Shown: one piece after another, positions 10,441-21,660 of the stretch
How the letters are laid out: each line of letters opens with the position of its first letter
Position numbering within the stretch: the first letter of the stretch is position 1
Assembly (NCBI GenBank): GCA_009760855.2
Contig: WPIO01000055.1
Coordinates: forward strand, 2,148,501 to 2,212,500
From: Cristatella mucedo
Lineage: Eukaryota > Bryozoa > Phylactolaemata > Cristatellidae
Length of the DNA stretch: 64,000 bases
Reading direction: 5' to 3'
Notes under the pieces: model-generated
The model's input: the letters and a program-made list of their open reading frames with translations, nothing else
What the model was told of the DNA's origin: nothing
Databases searched by the model: none
Program-made: the position numbers and the translations under genes

Positions 10441-11197
10441 TTAAGGAGCTGGCCAATGTCGGTCCTTAATGCAGGCTGGCTCTTTGGGTTTTCCGATCAA
10501 GGCGCAAGGAGTTTTTAGAGTTCCGGTTGCGTTGGCAAAAACAATCGGAGAAAATCGATCTTTCGCCTCTTTCTTTTTGCCTCTAGTGGTTGAAATATCC
10601 TTGTCTGGAATAAGAATACTACATCTTGAAAGCAATCGAAAACACAAACCGGTCTCGTCCATTTTGTAGACATTAACAGGGTCATATTTTGCAATAATCA
10701 CGTAAAGGTTTTCTAAAGCAACTAACAATTCCAGATTGTTCTTGTTGAACTCTGCTCCCTCTCCGAGAAGAAGAATCTTCTGCAATCTACGCCGAACTCT
10801 GAATCGACTTAGCCATTGCCAAGATGCCTTAAAATATGATTTCGGAATTGAGAGGCTGGAAGCAGTGCTTTTCGTATTGGCTATGGCGAGGAATGGTGGT
10901 ATAGGAAGGCTGGCACCACGCATGCTGTCGATCCAAACAAAAAGCACGTCCTCAAGCTCAATAAATCGTCCAGCTGACGCTCGAAAAGTCTTGTCCTTAG
11001 CCTCTCCAGTCATCATCAGGGCATATCGATCTTGAATCGCTTCAAGGGTTCTCCCGAATCTTTCGGGTGGCGCCTTCACTGACGTCGCACTCTCGCGCTA
11101 TGGCCCTCGTACTGGGAGCAGACGCTTTGCTTCGCTTCGAGATGATTTCGCAGCGCTGAGACTCATTGAGGCGCTTGCCGTTTGGATTCTTTGACAT
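10441..11197 (-). pseudogene. Tigger-like transposase, N-terminal and first catalytic part
   Basis: It starts at an ATG (minus, 11197) with SKNPNGKRLNESQRCEIISK and REC DVSEGATRKIREN, an HTH of the psq/CENP-B type. A frameshift near 11050 leads into IQDRYALM, the CENP-B-like second HTH (GRFIELEDVLFVWIDSMR), and then NVYKMDETGLCFRLL with the first catalytic Asp near 10657. RGKKKEAKDRFSPIVFANATG follows. It is interrupted, so not active. Confidence 0.88.
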
Positions 11198-11529
11198 CGT
11201 AGCAAAATCGAAGCTTTAAAGAACGGGATAGGCTTAAAGAATGAGACAGGAAAAATCAAAGGACGAACAGAAAGCGGAAACAGGGAGACGCGAGGAAAGT
11301 CAATAATAAACAACGCACAGATGTTGAATGAAACCGTCAGATTACGCGTGCGCGTCGCAATACACACCATGCTGCCCGGTACATGCAAGCGCTCCGGAAA
11401 GTGCGCGGCACACCAAAAAGTACGCAACTAACGGCTAAGTACGCACAAAATTCGCCGGTTCAAGTTGCGTACTTAAACGGGTAAATACTGTAATTTCAGG
11501 TCTTCCGGCTGGTGCTATAGGGTGACTCC

Positions 11530-11800
11530 GGTTGGTGCTAAACTCGTCAGGGGTTTATGTGATTCGTCTTTTGTGTGTGCTTATGTGTGCAGACACCATG
11601 CCTGCTGCCACTAATCATATTTGCATACAGACACTTCCCATATCACCACTAACCATGTTACGCTTGTTGTCATTGAGCATGCTATCATTAACCATTCAAC
11701 CAAGCTTCCTTTGCAGCACATGTAAAGTGCCTAGAAAGAGATTAAGTTCGCAAAGGATGCTGAACGAATGTAATGATAATGGTATTAATATAATAATAAT
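11530..11800 (+). mobile_element. LINE-B 3' end
   Basis: Family 3' UTR (TTTATGTGATTCGTC.. to TAAAGTGCCTAGAAAGAGATTAAGTTC) with an AATA-rich tail. It lies tail-to-tail with the next copy. Confidence 0.82.
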
Positions 11801-11912
11801 AATAATTCACTTGATAAAGCGCCTTCAGAGAACTTAATCTCTCTCTAGGCGCTTTACATTTGCTGTAAAGTGAAATGCAATGGAATGGTAAGTAAAATCA
11901 TGCTTGAAAGTA
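11796..11912 (-). mobile_element. LINE-B 3' terminus
   Basis: (AAT)n then CACTTGATAAAGCGCCTTCAGAGAACTTAATCTCTCTCTAGGCGCTTTACATTTGCTG, i.e. the complete hairpin in reverse, about 115 bp only. Confidence 0.85.
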
Positions 11913-12193
11913 AAATAATTATCCTCATCCGTTGCCTGAATTCCTCCGGGCCAGACATTTTAGCCTTTCCCAAATGTATAGGCGATATTCATGAATCAAA
12001 CTTATTTTTACAAGCTCGCGTAGGATCGCACGGATTTTCCGCCTGCAATAGTCGTGCGCCGATCGTTCTGACCTTTCCTCTGACCTTTCTTCAGACCTTT
12101 CTTCTGACCGCTCTCACGATTAAAATATAGCAAGCCAGAAGGGACGCATTTCGGCAGATCGCGTAATCAAAATGAACTTCACGCTGTTTTTAG
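11913..12193 (+). other. end of ABCB intron 2
   Basis: It contains a short tandem of CTGACCTTTCTTCTGACC-like units (about 12068-12110). Nothing else was seen. Confidence 0.5.
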
Positions 12194-12472
12194 TTCGACG
12201 AACTGGAGCTTAAGTTCAAACTCAAGTTCGAACGGGACTGATTATACCGTCCCCTCACTTTTCGACATCATCGTCGGCGAATTCGTCGTCATATTCTGCG
12301 CTCTCGCGGGCGGCGTGCTGATTCTCAGCTACATGTCCATGTGCTCCTGGGTCTACACCGCCGAGCGCCAGATTCGCAGGATCCGGATGGCGTACTTTAA
12401 GTCGGTGATGAATCAGCACATGGGCTGGTTCGATACGTATGCGGCAGGAGAGCTGAACACTCGCATGTCAGA
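12194..12472 (+). CDS. ABCB1-like: ABCB exon 3: extracellular loop 1, TM2 and first coupling region
   Basis: The acceptor is CTGTTTTTAG (12184-12193). The exon opens with an extracellular loop carrying three N-glycosylation sequons (NWS, NSS, NGT at recognised residues 95-107), the position where vertebrate P-glycoproteins are glycosylated. TM2 follows (EFVVIFCALAGGVLILSYM), then SWVYTAERQIRRIR and the MGWFD and GELNTRMS signatures. The donor GTAAGT at 12473 leaves two bases, which join the next exon as Asp185 to give the conserved R-x-S/T-D-D. Recognised residues 93-184. Confidence 0.96.
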
Positions 12473-13203
12473 GTAAGTGACAAAGTATGTGACACGCTTG
12501 CAATCTCTGTGATATGACAGTTAAGATGCTATACCGTAGCTACGAATATCGTAGCTACGCAATACCGTAGCTACGAATGAGTGTTTTTAGGAATCCATTA
12601 TAAAGCTGCAAGGATTACAGTCTAATCGCATTCATGCCCGACAATCCTGCATTCATCTTTGTCCGCCATTTAACCACCCATTCCTTGTTAGTTTTCATTA
12701 GCCATCCATTCATCGTTGCTGCATTTAAAATGGAGGAGTGGTACATTTGAGACGGTGTAATATAGTCTGCCTTTATTTACACCCGGTTTCCGTCTTGAAT
12801 TTAGGCGCACACGTGAGGGCTAGGTAATTTTTAAAGTATTCTCTAGCTCCACAGAACCAGGTAAGTCAGGCAACCGGAAACCTTCGTATACCGCCCGGCG
12901 GCGCTGCAAACAAATTTCACATCCAGATGGCCTTAGATCGCAAGCCAGGTGAAAGGTCACACGAGCTGTCGCTTGGCCAGCGACGATGAAGATGAAGTCA
13001 AGTCACGACGCGCCCCGTGTGAGCACACGCCACCTTATCATGTTATCATCGCACGCGGCTACGTCTTGGTTGCTCACCTTGCGGCTGTACTTCCGAACAT
13101 ACACTGAGCACGTAGAGTAAATATGGGAACTAAATAAAAAAAAATTGGAAAAAATGAGAAAAATTTGGAACAAAAGAGAACAGTGTGGAACAAACGAGAT
13201 CCG
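12473..13203 (+). other. start of ABCB intron 3
   Basis: Three copies of the palindrome CGTAGCTACG occur at 12535-12575. The rest shows no recognised feature. Confidence 0.5.
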
Positions 13204-13312
13204 GAATAATAATAATAATAATAATAATAATGTGATATTACGCCCCCACAGAACTCAATTTTTTCTAGGCCCTTTACAATGGAGAGCAATTTGGCTATAG
13301 TATATGCTTAGC
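13204..13312 (-). mobile_element. LINE-B 3' terminus (degenerate)
   Basis: (AAT)n at 13205-13231 then TATTACGCCCCCACAGAACTCAATTTTTTCTAGGCCCTTTACAATGG, a decayed reverse copy of the family 3' end. Confidence 0.7.
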
Positions 13313-14214
13313 AATCGCAGAGAACAAGAAATAAAAGAGAATGATGAAAACCTGCCAAAACTAAAAAAAAGCGATGTCGAGCTTAATAAGAGCAAGATAC
13401 TGAAGATAAAAATCTGCGTGGCGTTTTTCGAAGCTCAAACAAGCATCAATTAAGAAACAACTAACGGTAGTTACAAGGGAGGACTATTTGTCCTTCCTCA
13501 TTTAAAGCCTAGTATTTACAGTCTACGTTTTAGACTGCGACGACGTTAGTCTCCAGTAATTCTTTTATGCAAGCTAGAAATTGTTAAAGCACGCGTGTAC
13601 TACTTGTCCGAATAGGGGCTTATCTTCCAGAGCCAGCTGTTGGATATCACCAAGTGCACATCGCACAGAATCGACGGAGAAATCATGAACAACTAGTCAT
13701 AGTCTGTGTTAGGAGCACAGCCGGAGACGAAAAACTATGAGAGACTGATAAAACCAACGGCGAACATTTAAAGCTTTCACAAAAATGTGTTTTTCCAGAT
13801 AATAGTTGATTTAATTTTCGATGAAATTAGGAAAGTTTGATATCTTTTTCTTGTAAACTCTAATAAGAAGGGTTTCGATACATTTGGTAAGAACTGCAAG
13901 ATGACTGCAGCCTGTAGAGCTCAAGCTAGTTTGATTGGTGCGCAGAGATTAAGGTCGAAGCAAAGAGGGAGGGATCTGTGATTTTTCATGGCAATTGGCT
14001 TGTAAGCTTTTATTAGTACATTTGTGTAGCACCCTAGACAAACTGTATTCACATTAGAAATTAAAATAAGCTAAACAAAATATCTACCCTTTAAGGATTA
14101 AGCGTGCACAATTCCAGAAAACGTAATTCAAACCATAGTAGGATGTTTGTATAGCAACTTAAGAGGAACAGATCTCTTTACACTTTATGTAGGTTACAAT
14201 AGAAGCATGGCACT
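13313..14214 (+). other. ABCB intron 3, unclassified part
   Basis: AT-rich, no coding or repeat signature recognised. Confidence 0.5.
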
Positions 14215-14620
14215 TAGGCTAGTGACAGCATGACCAGTCTCAACTTGCATGAGCACACACAAAAGAATTCACACAGACCCAGAAAAGGCTGTGAGAAGCT
14301 GATAGGTTTATGGCTTCTTCTAAATGTCCCCAAGTCGGAAGGCAATGCGAAGACGGGTTGAAGTTCCAGGCTTTGAGAGTTTACGAACTAAACGTAAGAT
14401 CCCCAAAAGATTTGAGGTAATTTAGAGGGAAATAAAATACGATTCAAGTCAGAAAGCTTTTGGCGCGATGCCTAGCTAAATGGGAAGCAGCGCGGATTGA
14501 TAGGCTGAAAAGGGAGATGATGGAGATGATAATGATGCCTAAACGCGAGTGACGGAACCTTGAGATCGATTGGCTGCTAAAATCCTATGAGAAGCGGATC
14601 GGTTTTTAGTCAGTCTACAG
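14215..14620 (-). mobile_element. LINE-B, degenerate 3' portion
   Basis: The reverse sequence follows the family through the 3' UTR and the RT C-terminus (TTCCAGGCTTTGAGAGTTTACGAACTAAACG.., GATGCCTAGCTAAATGGG). Heavily mutated. Confidence 0.65.
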
Positions 14621-14799
14621 AGAGTTCCGGGCCTGTGGAAGCGTAGGTAAAACATGGGGAGCTCTCTGAAGGAGCAACAGAGCTAGCGGGTAAACCTTGG
14701 CTCCATTGCAGCAGAGGTTTCTTCAGACCACAGGTAAGACTTAAGGACGAGACTTGAGACTTAAGACCAGACTCTGACGAGGGGTAGCCGAAAAGAAGG

Positions 14800-15660
14800 A
14801 AGGTTTCTTCAAGTACGCGCCAAGGAGCAGGCTACAAAAAGTCCGCTTTCAGAAGTCTAGATCTGATGACAATCTAGCTAGTTTAAAAGACTTCCTCTTC
14901 ATCTACAAGACTTTCGTATGTACACCCGGAAGCTTAGAAAAGTCTTCTCTATTTACTCGTGCAACCAAAGTTCTGCCAATCAAGTTCCAAAATATTTTTT
15001 TTAAGACTGCCAATAATTTGCTCGTCAACTCTGAGAGGTCCCACACCCTGGATTCGGTAGCGGTTCGGCCAAAATGTTTTCCGCCTTCTTCGTTAAAATA
15101 GTAGAGCATATTCGTGCCCTCATAAATATACCTCAGAAATAATACAATTTTGAGGAGGTGCAACCTTTGAACCTTTATAAAGAAAGTGTCTGAAATTTCT
15201 GTAGACAAAGTAGCCGCCCTTATAAAGTCTAATACTAAGAGCGCGTCTCCTGAAGACCTTATGCAATCCCATAGCTGTCTTCACTGACAGGAACAACTTG
15301 GTCTAGCCATAACTCAGGTTTTGAATGCTTCTCTAGATCATGGGTTGGACCAAGTCATTCAAATCGGCCATCGTTTGACGAACAATTAAAAAGCCTGGAT
15401 GGAATATCTAGAGGTTCTGAGAAAATATCTCTCAGGTTCCATTCTTCCCTTTTTTGCTGTCAATGATTCTCTAAGAGATTGTCACTCAACGGCTCGTGTG
15501 GCTCAAATTTCAGTCGGAATTTACGCGAAGCCGTTCCACTGAAACTGTTCTCCTCCGTATGACCAACAACTTTCTAATAACTGATGATGATAACACCCAT
15601 TCAGTATCTTCCGTAACACAGTAACTAACTCAGTAACACTCCGTAACACACGCTCAGTCT
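14800..15660 (+). mobile_element. LINE-B, degenerate endonuclease-RT linker and RT start
   Basis: Broken frames give KMFSAFFVKIVEHI, similar to RFSRFFVQKIDMI in the copy at 62656-63725, and later FQSEFTRSRSTETVLLRMTN, the RT motif [20 protein letters not shown]. Old copy with many stops. Confidence 0.55.
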
Positions 15661-15832
15661 TTGTGGATCTGTCGAGCTAAACACGAAGATACACTTCAGC
15701 GCATCCCGGGTAAGTCGAAGCAAAAGAAACCAAGAGCAACAACAAATAGAACAAGCGACAACAAGCTTTGCATCGCGCTGGTGAGTATGGCTGCTCATAT
15801 GAAGTCAGCGGTAGCAGGTGAATATAGAAAAA

Positions 15833-15837
<5 letters not shown>

Positions 15838-15896
<59 letters not shown>
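15838..15896. repeat. (AT)n microsatellite
   Basis: About 28 AT units in ABCB intron 3. Confidence 0.97.
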
Positions 15897-15897
<1 letters not shown>

Positions 15898-16140
15898 GTC
15901 TTATTTTAAGATCTAGCAACGTAACCAAAGATGGTTTTATTTGCGCGACGCTAAGGAACGAAACTGACTTTAGCAATACCAGTCTACGATAATTGACAGT
16001 TGGTAGTGCACAGTTTTGATTGTCAGTCACGGCTCCGTATTTCTCAGTTTTGCCTCGGAGGTTTTTCGTGCGCGTACGCATTTGCGTCGAGATCAGTCGT
16101 TATATTTTAATATTCTATGCGTTTTTATATGTGTTTCTAG

Positions 16141-16437
16141 TGACCTGGACCGTCTTCACGATGGTTTCGGCGACAAAATGGCCACGTTTCTTCAGTGGAT
16201 GACGACCTTTGTCGGAGGATTTTGCGTCGGATTCATCGAGGGCTGGCAGCTCGCGCTCATAATCCTGGCCGTGTCACCTTTGTTGGCCGTCTCGTCTGCC
16301 GTCATGGGCCGCGTCATGCGCACGTTCGTGCAGAAAGAGCTCAAGGCCTACGCCAAAGCCGGCGGCGTAGCCACCGAAGTCCTCACGGCAATTCGCACCG
16401 TGACTGCGTTCGGCGGTCAAAGCAAGGCTGCCAACAA
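16141..16437 (+). CDS. ABCB1-like: ABCB exon 4: TM3-TM4 and second half of TMD1 cytosolic helices
   Basis: After the acceptor GTGTTTCTAG the exon reads DLDRLHDGFGDKMATF, the conserved coupling-helix segment that precedes TM3. Two membrane spans follow (WMTTFVGGFCVGFIEGWQL and ALIILAVSPLLAVSSAV), then KELKAYAKAGGVATEV and the diagnostic AIRTVTAFGGQ. It ends at GTAAGC (16438) with two bases left. Recognised residues 186-283. The last codon, split across the intron, is Lys284. Confidence 0.97.
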
Positions 16438-17214
16438 GTAAGCGCGCGCGCGCACAGCTGCCTCGTCCGCCGTCGCTGCGGTCACTCGACTGTTCGCTCT
16501 GCGAAGCGACGTGACAACCCTCACGCTTTGGCTTTAGTTTCACCTCCGGTTGGGCATTGTGGGTCTATCGCTGGCCTGAGGCTCGCACCGAACAGGCGTG
16601 CTGCGGGGCGTCTCTCACTTTCCGTACGAGCTGCAATGACGCAGCGAAGCCGCTGGCGACCGTCGACGGGCAAGAGATTACAAGGAAGCGAAGGATAAAT
16701 CACCCACCCGCTAGGCAGGAATCGGCTGAAACCTGGGCCAAATAAAAAAAGGAGCAAGGACGCAAGAGACCAACACAAAAGGGGCTAAGATCAAAGATAA
16801 AAGATGAAATAAAAGATAAAAGATAAAAGGGACCTCACATGTACTGTTCTCCTCCTCGTGAAATGCCTCCTTTTACTGTTGCCCTGCATAAGTTATTTTA
16901 TGTGCCCTGAGCCTCAGGTCCTATCTGCTTATGCACCCTTACTACTGTTAGGCTCCCCAGCAAGAGGTCCGGCATTTGATCAGATTCAGCAACTTCGACC
17001 CTAGTAAACCCAGAGCCATTCCAATCACCAAGATATGAACGACGGTGGCAGACGACAAGTGGCGGACGACACGGTGGCAGACGACAAGTCCATATAGCGA
17101 AACTTCGAACCTTGATAAAAAAATAAAAATCAAATGTTAATCATTCACAATTTCCAGCAATCTAAGTGAAAAAATAAAGCTGCCAAGCCGGTCTCTACAT
17201 TTGCGACATCACTC
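16438..17214 (+). other. start of ABCB intron 4
   Basis: GC-rich for about 250 bp after the donor, with a (GC)n run at 16443, then an AGATAAAA-type tandem at 16793-16828 and a duplicated ACGGTGGCAGACGACAAGT at 17040-17090. No gene was recognised. Confidence 0.5.
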
Positions 17215-17398
17215 CAAAGAGTCAGCATATCTTCGGGTGCAGCATAGCTTCGACTCTAATAAACCTCAAATTCCTTTGAGACTATGCCATCAGCTCGTAT
17301 GCTCACAAAGCCTGGAGCTCACTACCAACCGACATAATGGCATACACTGACTAGACTGCATAAAAAAGAAACTAAAAACTCACGCCTAGGTCCTCGAG
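17215..17398 (+). mobile_element. LINE-B fragment, RT C-terminus
   Basis: It matches AACCTCAAATTCCTTTGAGA..TCGTATGCTCACAAAGCCTGGAGCTCACTACC, the LKTFGD..SSYAPKAWNSLP region, then stops at a minus-strand copy. Confidence 0.7.
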
Positions 17399-17780
17399 AA
17401 TAATAATAATATAATAACAATAATGCACTTGATAAAGCGCCATCAGAGAACTTAATCTCTTTCTAAGCGCTTACATTTGCTGCAAAGTGGAATGCAATTG
17501 AATGGTAAGTAAAATCATGCTTGAAAAACAAACAAAATGAATAATATGGTTAGGGGTGACGTGCACAGGGTCAGCATGTAAATGTGGTTAGTGGCAGCAT
17601 GCACAGTGTCAGCACGCATAAGCAAATCAAGGGCGAATCGCAGGGACCCACTAAATGCTGTACTAAATAGGTGTGTTTTTAAGTTCCTTTTAAATGTGGT
17701 CAGGTCAGGGGATGTTCTGACGCAGGTCGGGAGAAAGTTCTAGGCTTTGGGAGCATACGAACTAGATGCACGTAACGATA
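17399..17780 (-). mobile_element. LINE-B 3' end including part of RT C-terminus
   Basis: (AAT)-rich tail, complete hairpin, 3' UTR and coding end read in reverse. Good identity to the copies at 47858 and 61085. Confidence 0.85.
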
Positions 17781-17958
17781 TATTCGAGAATTCGTTTCAT
17801 CCGTGGGCATTGTCCTTCGCGTGCGCATCTGCGCTGACGGTGAGCATGTTATATATAACTAATAAATTAAGAAAATTCTTATTTCAAAATAGATAAGCAC
17901 CTAGAAAGAAATTAATTCTATGGGCGCTCTATGCGAATGCAGCAGCATTATTACCATG
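17781..17958 (+). mobile_element. LINE-B 3' fragment (degenerate)
   Basis: ATTGTCCTTCGCGTGCGCATCTGCGCTGACGG..GCACCTAGAAAGAAATTAATTCTATGGGCGCTC, a mutated family 3' end. Confidence 0.55.
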
Positions 17959-18127
17959 GTTCATTTTTGTTTAAAAAATGTCGATCAACTTCTGAGTAAT
18001 TCTAAATTTGCGTTCAAATCGTAAATTAACATTAGGCACGCAGCTAACGTGACTCTTAAACTAAGAATAATAATGCTTTCGCGACAGAATTTTGCTCGTG
18101 TCGCCTTTTTAAACCCGACGTGATCGT

Positions 18128-18128
18128 C

Positions 18129-18161
<33 letters not shown>

Positions 18162-18286
18162 TATATCACATATATATATATATCACATATATATATCACA
18201 TATATAACATATATATATATAACATATATGTATATATATATATAACACGCATATATAATATATATATATATATAACATTTATATGT

Positions 18287-18324
<38 letters not shown>

Positions 18325-18330
18325 CATATA
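18128..18330. repeat. AT-rich complex satellite (TATATA / ATCACATATAT / AACATATAT)
   Basis: About 200 bp of AT units with ATCAC and AACAT interruptions repeating at 16-20 bp. Confidence 0.92.
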
Positions 18331-18398
18331 ACTCGTTTGTATAGCGCCCTAAGAGAACATAATCTCTATTCAGGCGCTTCGGGAAGCAGCATGCCTCA
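18331..18398 (-). mobile_element. SINE2 tail fragment
   Basis: TTTGTATAGCGCCCTAAGAGAACATAATCTCTATTCAGGCGCTTC is the SINE2 3' hairpin; the tRNA-like head is absent. Confidence 0.65.
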
Positions 18399-18842
18399 AA
18401 AATAACGCAGAAGTTTAAAGGGTACCAAGTTTACCCTTAAAGACATAAAAAGCTTTTTCTATGGGTTCAAGACTTTTTTTGAAACTCTTTCACAGTTTTA
18501 CGTAATGGCGTCACTTGCTTCTTCTGCTGCAAATCAGAGCAACCTCTTTCTATTCCTCATATTCTATTTCCTCTATGCTAATTACTTCCCCCGATTTATC
18601 TTTGCTGCTTGAGATTACGGCCGCTTATGGCACGGTGGCAGCAGCTTATACTTGAATGCATTTAAGGTGACTCACTAGAATGCTCTGAGAGTGACTCGTG
18701 GGCGTAACTGCTTGTACCTCGGCGCTTGCATAATAATTAAAAATTATCCTGCATATGAATTTGCACACGTATAATATTATCTGTATATATATATATAATT
18801 ATTTATTCGAATACAGGTGTATGTATACACGTGTTTCATTAA

Positions 18843-18844
<2 letters not shown>
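18399..18844 (+). other. ABCB intron 4, unclassified part
   Basis: No recognised feature. Confidence 0.5.
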
Positions 18845-19080
<236 letters not shown>

Positions 19081-19156
19081 TGTTTACGCCTGCATTGAAG
19101 CCAATTGTTCGAACGTGCTTATCAAATTTCATTCAAGCTAGTGCAATCTTTTTCAG

Positions 19157-19328
19157 GTACAAAGGATTTTTGGTTGAAGCTAGTCATCAAGGAATAAAGA
19201 AGGCATTGCTGGCAGGTATCATGGGCGGAGTCATCTGGATACTGGTCTTTTCCATGTTCGCACTAGCCTTCTGGTATGGAGCCAAACTTGTACGCGAGGA
19301 CTGTCTGGACACCGGCGTCGTGCTGCAG
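19157..19328 (+). CDS. ABCB1-like: ABCB exon 5: TM5
   Basis: The acceptor CTTTTTCAG lies only about 78 bp downstream of a long (TG)n tract. The exon encodes YKGFLVEASHQGIKKALLAG, TM5 (VIWILVFSMFALAFWYGAKLV) with the family hallmark ALAFWYG, and then the outer loop VREDCLDTG. The donor GTACTA at 19329 is non-consensus beyond GT but leaves the correct phase 0. Recognised residues 284-341. Confidence 0.96.
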
Positions 19329-19520
19329 GTACTACGCTTCATAGATTGTAATCCTTCGCACGATGAACGAGAATGCTTCTCCTCTGCTGCCGCTCTGATT
19401 ATCGAACAGATTTTGTAGCGCGGTGCAATGACAAGCATTACACGAAAGCTCCACGGAAGTGAGCGTGTTATGGGCGTGTCATGTAATGGGAGTGACAAGC
19501 ATAACACGAAAGCTTCACGG

Positions 19521-19521
<1 letters not shown>

Positions 19522-19562
<41 letters not shown>
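19522..19562. repeat. (CT)n microsatellite
   Basis: About 20 CT units in ABCB intron 5. Confidence 0.95.
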
Positions 19563-19566
<4 letters not shown>

Positions 19567-19744
19567 GCCCTTTGAACTGTCTGCCACGTGCCGCTCGCTC
19601 GGTCGATGCTTTCGCCGTTGCGAGTTGGTCGCTTCATGTCGCGTGTCGCGCTGCAAATGCTATCTATGCGTGTCTGTCGCGTGACTCACGGAAGTTTGCT
19701 TCTTTTCTAAAGCGCGCCCGCGCGATTTGCACATCTGCCTCCAG

Positions 19745-19858
19745 GTGTTTATGGGTGTCTTTATTGGTTCAATGTCTTTTGGCAACGCGGCTCCATTACT
19801 GGAAAACTTTGCAAACGCCAGAGGAGCGGCCGCTGAGCTGTTCGATATAATCGATAAG
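19745..19858 (+). CDS. ABCB1-like: ABCB exon 6: TM6 and TMD1-NBD1 hinge
   Basis: The exon lies between a CCTCCAG acceptor and a GTGCGT donor. It encodes TM6 (VFMGVFIGSMSFGNAAP) and the helix LENFANARGAAAELFDIIDK, which matches the conserved FANARGAA...IFxIID segment leading into NBD1. Length is 114 bp and both ends are phase 0. Recognised residues 342-379. Confidence 0.97.
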
Positions 19859-19936
19859 GTGCGTCACGTGCTCACCGGCGCTTGGTTTTCTTGTTCTTCG
19901 AAAAGTGCTCGATCAAGTAAGCTCGCGTTCGTTCAT

Positions 19937-20035
19937 TCATTATTCATTATTATTATTACTATTAATATTCATTATTCATTACTATTATTCATTATTCATT
20001 ATTCATTATTCAAGCTCGCGTTCATTCATTCATTC
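19937..20035. repeat. (ATTATTC)n-type repeat
   Basis: ATTCATTATT and ATTATT units in intron 6, with GTTCATTCATTCA at both ends. Confidence 0.85.
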
Positions 20036-20127
20036 GCCTATTCAAATATTAACAGGCAAAGTGAAATCTGATCTAGAATATTTTCATAATGAATGTTCAA
20101 TTGTAACTTGCCTCCTATTGTTCAAAG

Positions 20128-20238
20128 AAATCCAAGATCGATGGCTCTACTGGCGAAGGTGAGACTCCGCAGCACTTACATGGAAACATCGAGTTTGAGA
20201 ATGTGCGTTTTGCCTATCCAGCCAGACCCGACGTCACG
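20128..20238 (+). CDS. ABCB1-like: ABCB exon 7: start of NBD1 with A-loop
   Basis: The exon follows the acceptor TTGTTCAAAG and ends at GTAAGA. It encodes a short Gly/Ser/Glu-rich hinge, then GNIEFENVRFAYPARPDV. The Tyr of FAYP (recognised residue 409) is the A-loop aromatic that stacks on the adenine of ATP in this family. Both ends are phase 0. Recognised residues 380-416. Confidence 0.96.
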
Positions 20239-21660
20239 GTAAGACCATTCTTACTTAATAATAAACTTTATATCTATTTCCAAGATTTAATTGCTAATTT
20301 GTAGCACGAGGGAGTCTGTTTTTGTAACCAAATCCAAGCACTGGCTTAGAAGGGATCACCGCACTACGGTTTAGTTTCAGTTTCAATGGGGATTTAGACC
20401 CGACAAAGGTCGATTTTTTTTCACTTTAAAGAATTTGTGCAGCTTGATGCCATAATTTGGGGGTGCAATACGCCTCAGTAAACGGCAGGAGAAAGCTTTC
20501 TTTATTTTGTTGGAAATATCTCGACCGAGAACTAATCATTATACTTTAATGTGTATCTATACCAAATAGAATAGATTGAAAAATTAGAGAGTAAAAACGT
20601 AGCTTCAAGAACAAACTATGGTCATTAACAGGAGAAATAACCAACCCCAAATTGCATTCGTGTATTGCATTCGCGATCTAAGTTAAGTCAGTGTGTCACG
20701 TTGAGCGTCGTTATTTTAGCTTTTCCAGTGGCGATAAGCATTTACATCTGTATACGTGCCAAATTTGTGCTGATGAAAGATTTGCCACGGGACTTTGATT
20801 AATTGAATTCCGTTCCCTAGCTAACAGTGTTATAACAGCAGTGATCATTGACTTGTTCACGACTTCGAAGAATTATAAGATTGCAATAGCTCATTGCGTG
20901 ACTCTCCTTACTTACTTATATCAAACATTTTTATTCGACAACTTTACTGTCAAAATGGCACGCGTCTTAACGCACCGGAAGCGCTCCGACTCAATCATTA
21001 CGCTCGTACGACCCTATGAATTTCACATTTCAATCAATCGAAAAATGAAATCAAATAGGACACGAGAAGGGACAAAAAACCAGTAGATGGGAAGCTGAAA
21101 TTCTTGTATTGCAAACGAGGAGAACTTTCTCCTTCATTTAATTTGTCAGTGCAGTTTAGGTTTTCTATTCAGCATTCACAGTACACTTGCTGAATGGAGA
21201 CCGTGCAAAAGTCCAAGGTATCGTATTCCATGGTTAGAGCTCTCGCTTTTGAAGAGTATATGAGTCGTTTAGAAGTTTGAAAGTGTGATCCACGCAAATA
21301 CTAGCACTCGTTCTGCCTACTTTTAAAAACCAGCACGAAAGTCGGACGCGAATTCTGAAACGGCAATAATACAGCATGCACATCTTGTGCAACTAATTAA
21401 AAACTGTGGCACCGCTGCACGTCATGTGCAAAAAAGACCAATCTCCCCCTAGAGACATTTCGAGTTCATTTACCGGTCATCTGGTTTCGTCACGATTTTC
21501 GCATTTTCCAAATCGTGACTGGCTAGAATGCTTTTACGCTAAGCCGTTGTTGTTTTACCCGCAAAAAATATGGCGAACATTTGGTTTGCGTTTGGCGAGT
21601 TCACGCCAGTTTGAGATTTCAATTCGGTTGCAGGCGCGTAGCCGCGCGGTCTATTTTTAG
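20239..21660 (+). other. ABCB intron 7
   Basis: AT-rich and apparently unique sequence. I recognised no element or exon. Confidence 0.55.

Larger units (their letters stand above)
9379..11490 (-). mobile_element. Tigger/pogo-like DNA transposon, complete ends, decayed ORF
   Basis: The element is about 2.1 kb and is flanked by TA at 9377-9378 and 11491-11492. Its terminal inverted repeats begin CTGTA..CCGGCTTAAGTACGCA (left) and CAGTATTTACCCGTTTAAGTACGCA (right, minus). Both ends repeat the TAAGTACGCA/GCGTACTTA motif internally. On the minus strand it encodes, across frameshifts, a transposase with an HTH N-terminus and a DDE/D core. The family is established for CENP-B/jerky-like Tigger elements. 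It sits in ABCB intron 2. Confidence 0.9.
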
